From NCBI RefSeq assembly GCF_963675165.1, contig NC_087385.1, positions 4,512,412-4,576,411 on the forward strand: 64,000 bases of DNA. The letters are read 5' to 3'. The stretch comes from Halichondria panicea (lineage: Eukaryota > Porifera > Demospongiae > Suberitida > Halichondriidae). How positions within the stretch are numbered: the first letter of the stretch is position 1; the number at the start of each line of letters is the position of its first letter. Below, piece by piece: positions 59,115 through 64,000 of the stretch. The notes under the pieces were generated by a model that was not told the origin of the DNA, did no database searches, and saw only the letters and a list, made by a program, of their open reading frames with translations. Made by a program: the position numbers and the translations under genes.

Positions 59115-60700
59115 GGCTATTGAACAATCAGACTTCTATTAATGTGTTCAGTTAGATGTATCAGTTATAGCTGCATATATTTTTGTTGGCAAGAGTGAAC
59201 AACAAAAAAAACTTTCTTCATCTTCTCACGACTTGTAATAGGGATCCGAAGTTTTTTTTCCTGGTGATGTTGAAATTAGGTCTTAAAGTCATATCCGAGG
59301 GGTCCGCCGCTATGAAAATGTGTACGAGGTTCGGGAGATTTTACAAATATATTTCGGATTTTGCAAGGGACTGCATGCAGAGGCCAGATAACAGCGCTAT
59401 ATATAAATGCATTGTTCCAGGTTTAACCTGTCCTTCTATTATTATCCAAACTCCTGAGGTGCGTGGATCTATATAATTATAGTTAATGTATTTCGCTATA
59501 GCCCCTTGACTGCATTTATATAAAATGTGTTAATATAAAAAAAAACCCATTTAATTTGTGTAAATAAGTATAGTAACACACACTGTGAACTGTAAATTAA
59601 AAATTATACTCCCCTACAATTTAATACAGATCCATTTATTGTTTTTTTCACTTCGAACACACTTGAAACCAGCCTCCCAGTTTACATACTAGCTCACACC
59701 CAAACATTTTTGAGCCATTATCAGGATAGCCTCGATTCCAGGCCGCTGAGAAAGGGGCTGGAGCGAGGCTATTATCAGGACTGCCAGTCAATTGAAATAA
59801 TTATCTTCACTATTTCTTTGTTATACACAGCCAATAATCCACGGGCCTGTTTCAGGCCGTGGGGGGGGGGGAATCAGCTGAATACGGGCCAGAATACAGG
59901 CCTGTATGCGGATGTAATTGCCCACGGCCTGCTTACATCCTGGAACCATAGACCCATTACAGCACGTACATCCTGTCCTGAATATAGCCCGTACTTAACG
60001 GGCCTGTTTCAGCCTGTACTACCCACGTCCTAAATACAGCCCGTATTTACAGCCTGTATTCAGCATGTATCACCCACGTCCTGAATACAGCCTTACATAA
60101 TTATACGGCCTGTATTCACATGTATCCTGTACATTCAATGCATAACGCATGCGCACTAGGGTAAGCCCGGAAATGCAGGTGAATTTCATTAATTGAATTT
60201 GAGAAGATCAAGATGAGCAAAAGCAAGGTAAACAACAATAATAATAGAATCGAATCCTAAAAACGAAGTTATAATAATACAATTAGAATTTTTTTTTCTA
60301 AAACCTTTTTATACAGCAGCAGTTCACCATTCCCTTTTTATCGAGTGGACTCCCTCGGTCTGTAACAGAAGAAGGGAAACAGTAAGTAAACAAAACAGTA
60401 TTATACCGGTAAATTAGCCTTTTAGCGTAATAATTGGCGAGTTCAGAGTTGGGACGGTAGAAAGCATCCTTAAAGGATTGCGATCGGGTGGGATAGATGT
60501 CACCAACCGATTTTTGAAGGATAGCAGTGAGGTATGTGAACAAGTCAATTTAATAATTATTCTGGAAGGTGCGCACATACACCATACACACAGCGTTCAC
60601 AGGTTAGTTAAATAATCTGATTGTATGGAGTACCTACAGGAATGGAACGAGTTGACACGAAGTCATCCAGTCAGACAAACGGCAAGCAAAAGGGCTCCCT
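59115..60700. other. Intergenic, low-complexity palindromic repeats
   Basis: No gene recognised. At 59836-60130 the motifs GGCCTGTATTC, CAGCCTGTA and TGAATACAGCC recur in both orientations, so the stretch could fold into several hairpins. A 97-codon open frame at 59183-59476 has no family I recognise and no clear splice context. Confidence 0.45.
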
Positions 60701-62060
60701 GTTATTACAGTGCCGCTCATGTTGTACACTGACGATACAAGTTGGAACAGAAGTCGAAAGTGGACAATCGGGCCCTTCTTTTAGCAGGTGAGGATGTTTG
60801 TACGCATTCCCAATGCTATAATTATTGTGATTTGTATGTAAGACTGCCAAAAAAGCAAAACAGAGCCTCAACAACATTCACCTTATTACTTGCTCCAACC
60901 AAAGTGCCATGTAAGGAATTGGCAGAGGGCTTCATACACAACCTAATACAATTGGAAGAGGGTGTGGTGATGTACGATGCGCATCTAAAGACCAATGTTC
61001 TTGTCAGAGCCCCAGTGATCCTGATAATTGGAGACAATCCCCGACACTCTGAGATCTTATCACACATGGGGAGTATAGCCAACAAATTCTGAAGGATGTG
61101 CATGGTGAGTGTTGATTAAGCAATAGAATAACATGTCTTCAGTGTGACAAAACAACGACCCCAGCTATTGTCGGGAGGCTGAGAACAAAGGAGACACAAA
61201 TATCCCTCATCACAATGGCAGATGAAAAAAGAAAGAGAACTCCTGCAAACAAAATACGATGATGTGTACAATCTACTATTCCAACTATCGGTGGACTTGT
61301 ACAGGTAAAAGTGATTGAAATGCACATAATTTCAATACACACGCATTATTGTTTGTTCTCTTAACAGAAGCATTCAGGGATCTGATGGAGAAGTTAACTG
61401 CTAGACAGAAACAAGAGGTGTCAGCCTTAATTGACCAGTTCCCACGCTCAGGCCTGGACATCCACATTAACGGCAGCATGCATGACGAGATATCACCAGT
61501 CATGCGTGGGAAGGGACTTCAAGGCTCTTGCTCAAATAGCTCCGTTTGTGCTTCGGCAATATTTGAGCGATGGAAAAAGAGAAATATGGCTGCACCTCTC
61601 AAAGGTACACCTAAATTACTGTGTAACGCAGTTAATTGACACTAAATGACATTAGGTTTTTAAAGGAGCGTACTCTCATACGTAGTACAACAACCACCTC
61701 CATTGAAAAACTGAGCACATCGTGTCTACAATCTCACAAGCCTCACATGCTCAATAAGCCGAAGTTTAATATTTTACTACACCTATAGCAGAGAATGTAA
61801 AACATTTTGGGCCCCCTCTGTGTTTAACGCTGAGAGGTGAGTATTATAGCTGATTCAGCAACATTGAATCACAGATGTGAAAGCTACAACGGTATCATGA
61901 GGAAACAGAATCTCCACAGTAATAGACGGGCGTAAAGTCATGACATTACAAATTGATTTGCCACACTGGAACAGCTCCACACTACCTGTGTCAAGGAGGT
62001 GTTGATCCAAACGACAGCACAGTGAGGTAATAATAATCATACCCACGCAGAGTTGTTAAA
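60700..62060 (+). pseudogene. Degenerate CACTA/EnSpm-type transposase remnant
   Basis: Fragments in shifting plus-strand frames resemble metazoan EnSpm-like transposases: LIIGDNPRHSEILSHMGSIA (61017-61085), then TTTPAIVGRLRTKE in another frame, VGRDFKALAQIAPFVLRQYL (61510-61570), FGPPLCLTL near 61810 and CESYNGIMRKQNLHSNRRA near 61880-61935. Frameshifts and stops separate every block, so it is not functional. Family name is from memory of the motif set. Confidence 0.6.
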
Positions 62061-63720
62061 TACTAAACAGATTTGGCAAGGGACTCATACACCTTATAAA
62101 ACAACTATCTCTACGCCCCACATTCTTTTTTGGGAATGCCAGGACATGATAGTCAGAAGGACATAGTCCAACATGGTGCACCAAGAAAGGGGTCAACATC
62201 AATACTTTCAAGACATTGCTCTTAGATTTACAAGCAAAGGGTATCCTTTAATGACCTGGAGCTACACCTGCACACCGGCATTATGCCTCTCGGCCAGGCA
62301 CGAATGCATGGTACAATGGTTCTCACCAACATGCATGGTCCAGACAGAAATCATACAGCCATACAAGGCTGTTTACGCACAGGAGGTGGGGGTGATAGAC
62401 GTGGGAAATTATATCTCTTTCCAAAGACATGATTGTGTAAGATAGCACAACAAAATGCATGCATCACTGTCAGAGCTAGCTTTAGGATGTTGAGATATGC
62501 AGACTCATCTATAACCACAGTGTCTGTATTTTGCTTTCCTAAGTGTGGTGAAGATCAATGTATAATTGAAATTAAATTACGATGGGAAAACTTTTACCTT
62601 TTCACATATTTAAAACGCTTTCATGAAATCCAAACAGGTTTGGATAGGCTAACAAGCGTGATTGTTCAACAATTCTACAACCCTGCACTTCGACCACCTG
62701 ACGATAATCTCATGACACTGTCGTCCACACATTTACCTGCATCTTATTTCTAGCATGGAAGATTGGTGGCATGTTTCTGTCGAGACGGCACGCAAGAGGC
62801 ACCGATTTTGGTCCAGTGACTGATCCCTACTAGAAGTCAGAATGAACAACATTGCAACACACTACATAGCCAGATTAAGTGTTTTGTAAGCCAAGGAATC
62901 CCATTTGATAATCACCTTCATGTGCATCACATTACCGGTTATGTCGTTTGCCAGAGGGAAGATGAGGGGCATTTGTTCAAGGTAATTGCCAGCCTTATAC
63001 TAAAACGCACTACTCTTTTTTTCATTTTTATAGAATAGGAAATATCCTAAGGCAAGGGCGTATGCCTGGTGTTGGTATGGAAAGGTTTTTGGAGGCACTG
63101 AAAGACAAGGAAGCTGGGTTAACATATATAGCTGTGCAACAGTGAACTCCTGCAATTGATATCAACTACATGAATGAATCATACATTAGCATGAATATGC
63201 AAATAATAAACTACTTACATAGTATAGGAAACAGCATGCTATTGGGCTCTAGAGCTAGATGGATTTTAGGGAGATTTAAGATTTTACCGTCCAAGGGCTT
63301 ATAAAGAGAAGAGGGCATGCAACTCAGGCTATTCTCAGAATCAGCACTTTATGTAGGAGTTAACCAAGGGGGAACTGGTTGAGGCAGGGACGTGGTTTGG
63401 CCAATCATGCGCACTGGCATTAGCTACCTCGTACATCAGAACATTGTTATAGTACACATGCGCATTGGCTACATCGTGTGCTTACTGTGCATGCCCGGTA
63501 AGTATCCAAGCGATTCCATGGGGCTCTTGAACGGTCACAACAGACCTTACCACGGCTACGGTGACCACCGTGGCAGCAGGCACGTCTACAACAACCCCAT
63601 CTGGCTTGGGGAGCAGCAACAGCTACCATGCTGTGTGGAGGCTCTCTGGATGCTAAACTGATATCGCACAACGGGGTAATGCAACCAAGGGGAAAACATT
63701 GTGTGTATATATCAAGGGTC
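62060..63720. other. Unassigned sequence, probably transposon debris
   Basis: Several short open frames (62173-62445, 62433-62753, 63392-63661) without recognisable domains or splice structure. The position between a transposase remnant and a zinc-finger fragment suggests decayed mobile DNA. Confidence 0.35.
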
Positions 63721-63744
63721 TAGGACCCGGCTTCATGTGTGAAA

Positions 63745-63822
63745 ATGGCTTGTTTTGACTGGAATGACGGCAAATGTTCCTCTCCATACTGTCGGTTCAA
63801 ACATGCTTGTGCTCATAACTAA
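63745..63822 (+). pseudogene. CCCH zinc-finger fragment of a retroelement
   Basis: The frame reads MACFDWNDGKCSSPYCRFKH followed by ACAHN and a stop: a C-x7-C-x4-C-x3-H finger. Very similar fingers precede the RT of some invertebrate retroelements. The frame is open only from about 63724, so this is a remnant or one exon. Confidence 0.45.
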
Positions 63823-64000
63823 GCCCGTCAGGAATGGAACCTGAGTGTGGTGTTGTTACTCATGTTGAATTGACATTAAATATTATGACATTAAATATTA
63901 TGATGGTATGGTGGGTACTGGTCGTTGGTTGGTTGAGTAATCCTCCGGCAACAAAGCCGCGATGAGAACTTATAACAAGAGTTGAGCATGCAAGTGGTGG

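Overview
Eukaryotic nuclear DNA from an early-branching animal, most likely a sponge (inference from content, not proven). Genes are packed a few hundred bases apart and are split by many short GT-AG introns, often 54-100 nt. The gene content is metazoan: DNA polymerase alpha, SEFIR/IL-17-receptor-like receptors, an NME8-type thioredoxin-NDPK protein, a PAK kinase, RPAP2, prohibitin-2 and MCC alpha. I rebuilt exon chains by hand, using reading-frame phase and remembered family sequences; no search was run.

Layout. 1-5015 (-): the first 15 exons of POLA1, running off the left edge, with an 18S rDNA fragment in one intron. 5256-19297 (+): a tandem array of four single-pass receptors, each with an ectodomain, one TM helix and an intracellular SEFIR domain. 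A, B and C share almost identical cytoplasmic parts; D is divergent; C carries an in-frame stop. A 1.2-kb foldback element sits between B and C. 19561-24645 (+): two tandem FLVCR-like (SLC49) MFS transporters with identical exon structure. 24804-27919 (-): an NME8/TXNDC3-like protein with one thioredoxin and three NDPK domains. 28321-31995 (+): a group I PAK. 32416-35836 (-): MCCC1. 35993-37372 (-): prohibitin-2, which contains an AT-AC (U12-type) intron.

The right half is looser and rich in repeats. 37466-39470: a dead retroelement with RT and restriction-like-endonuclease-like domains. 39589-48001 (+): an unusual Ser/Thr kinase whose C-terminal exons lie beyond a 3.9-kb intron full of repeats. 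48126-54924 (-): RPAP2, with one intron almost wholly made of a 3.4-kb transposon and another holding three abutting MITEs. 56917-59114 (+): a D-cysteine desulfhydrase/ACC-deaminase-like PLP enzyme. 59115-64000 is transposon debris, including a CACTA-like transposase remnant and a CCCH zinc-finger retroelement fragment.

Functionally, the mitochondrial genes MCCC1 and PHB2 are adjacent on the same strand but do unrelated jobs. The receptor array is the most distinctive system: a local expansion of IL-17R-like signalling receptors with swapped ectodomains and shared signalling halves. Several coding minisatellites (receptors A and D, NME8, RPAP2) show that repeat expansion also acts inside exons here.
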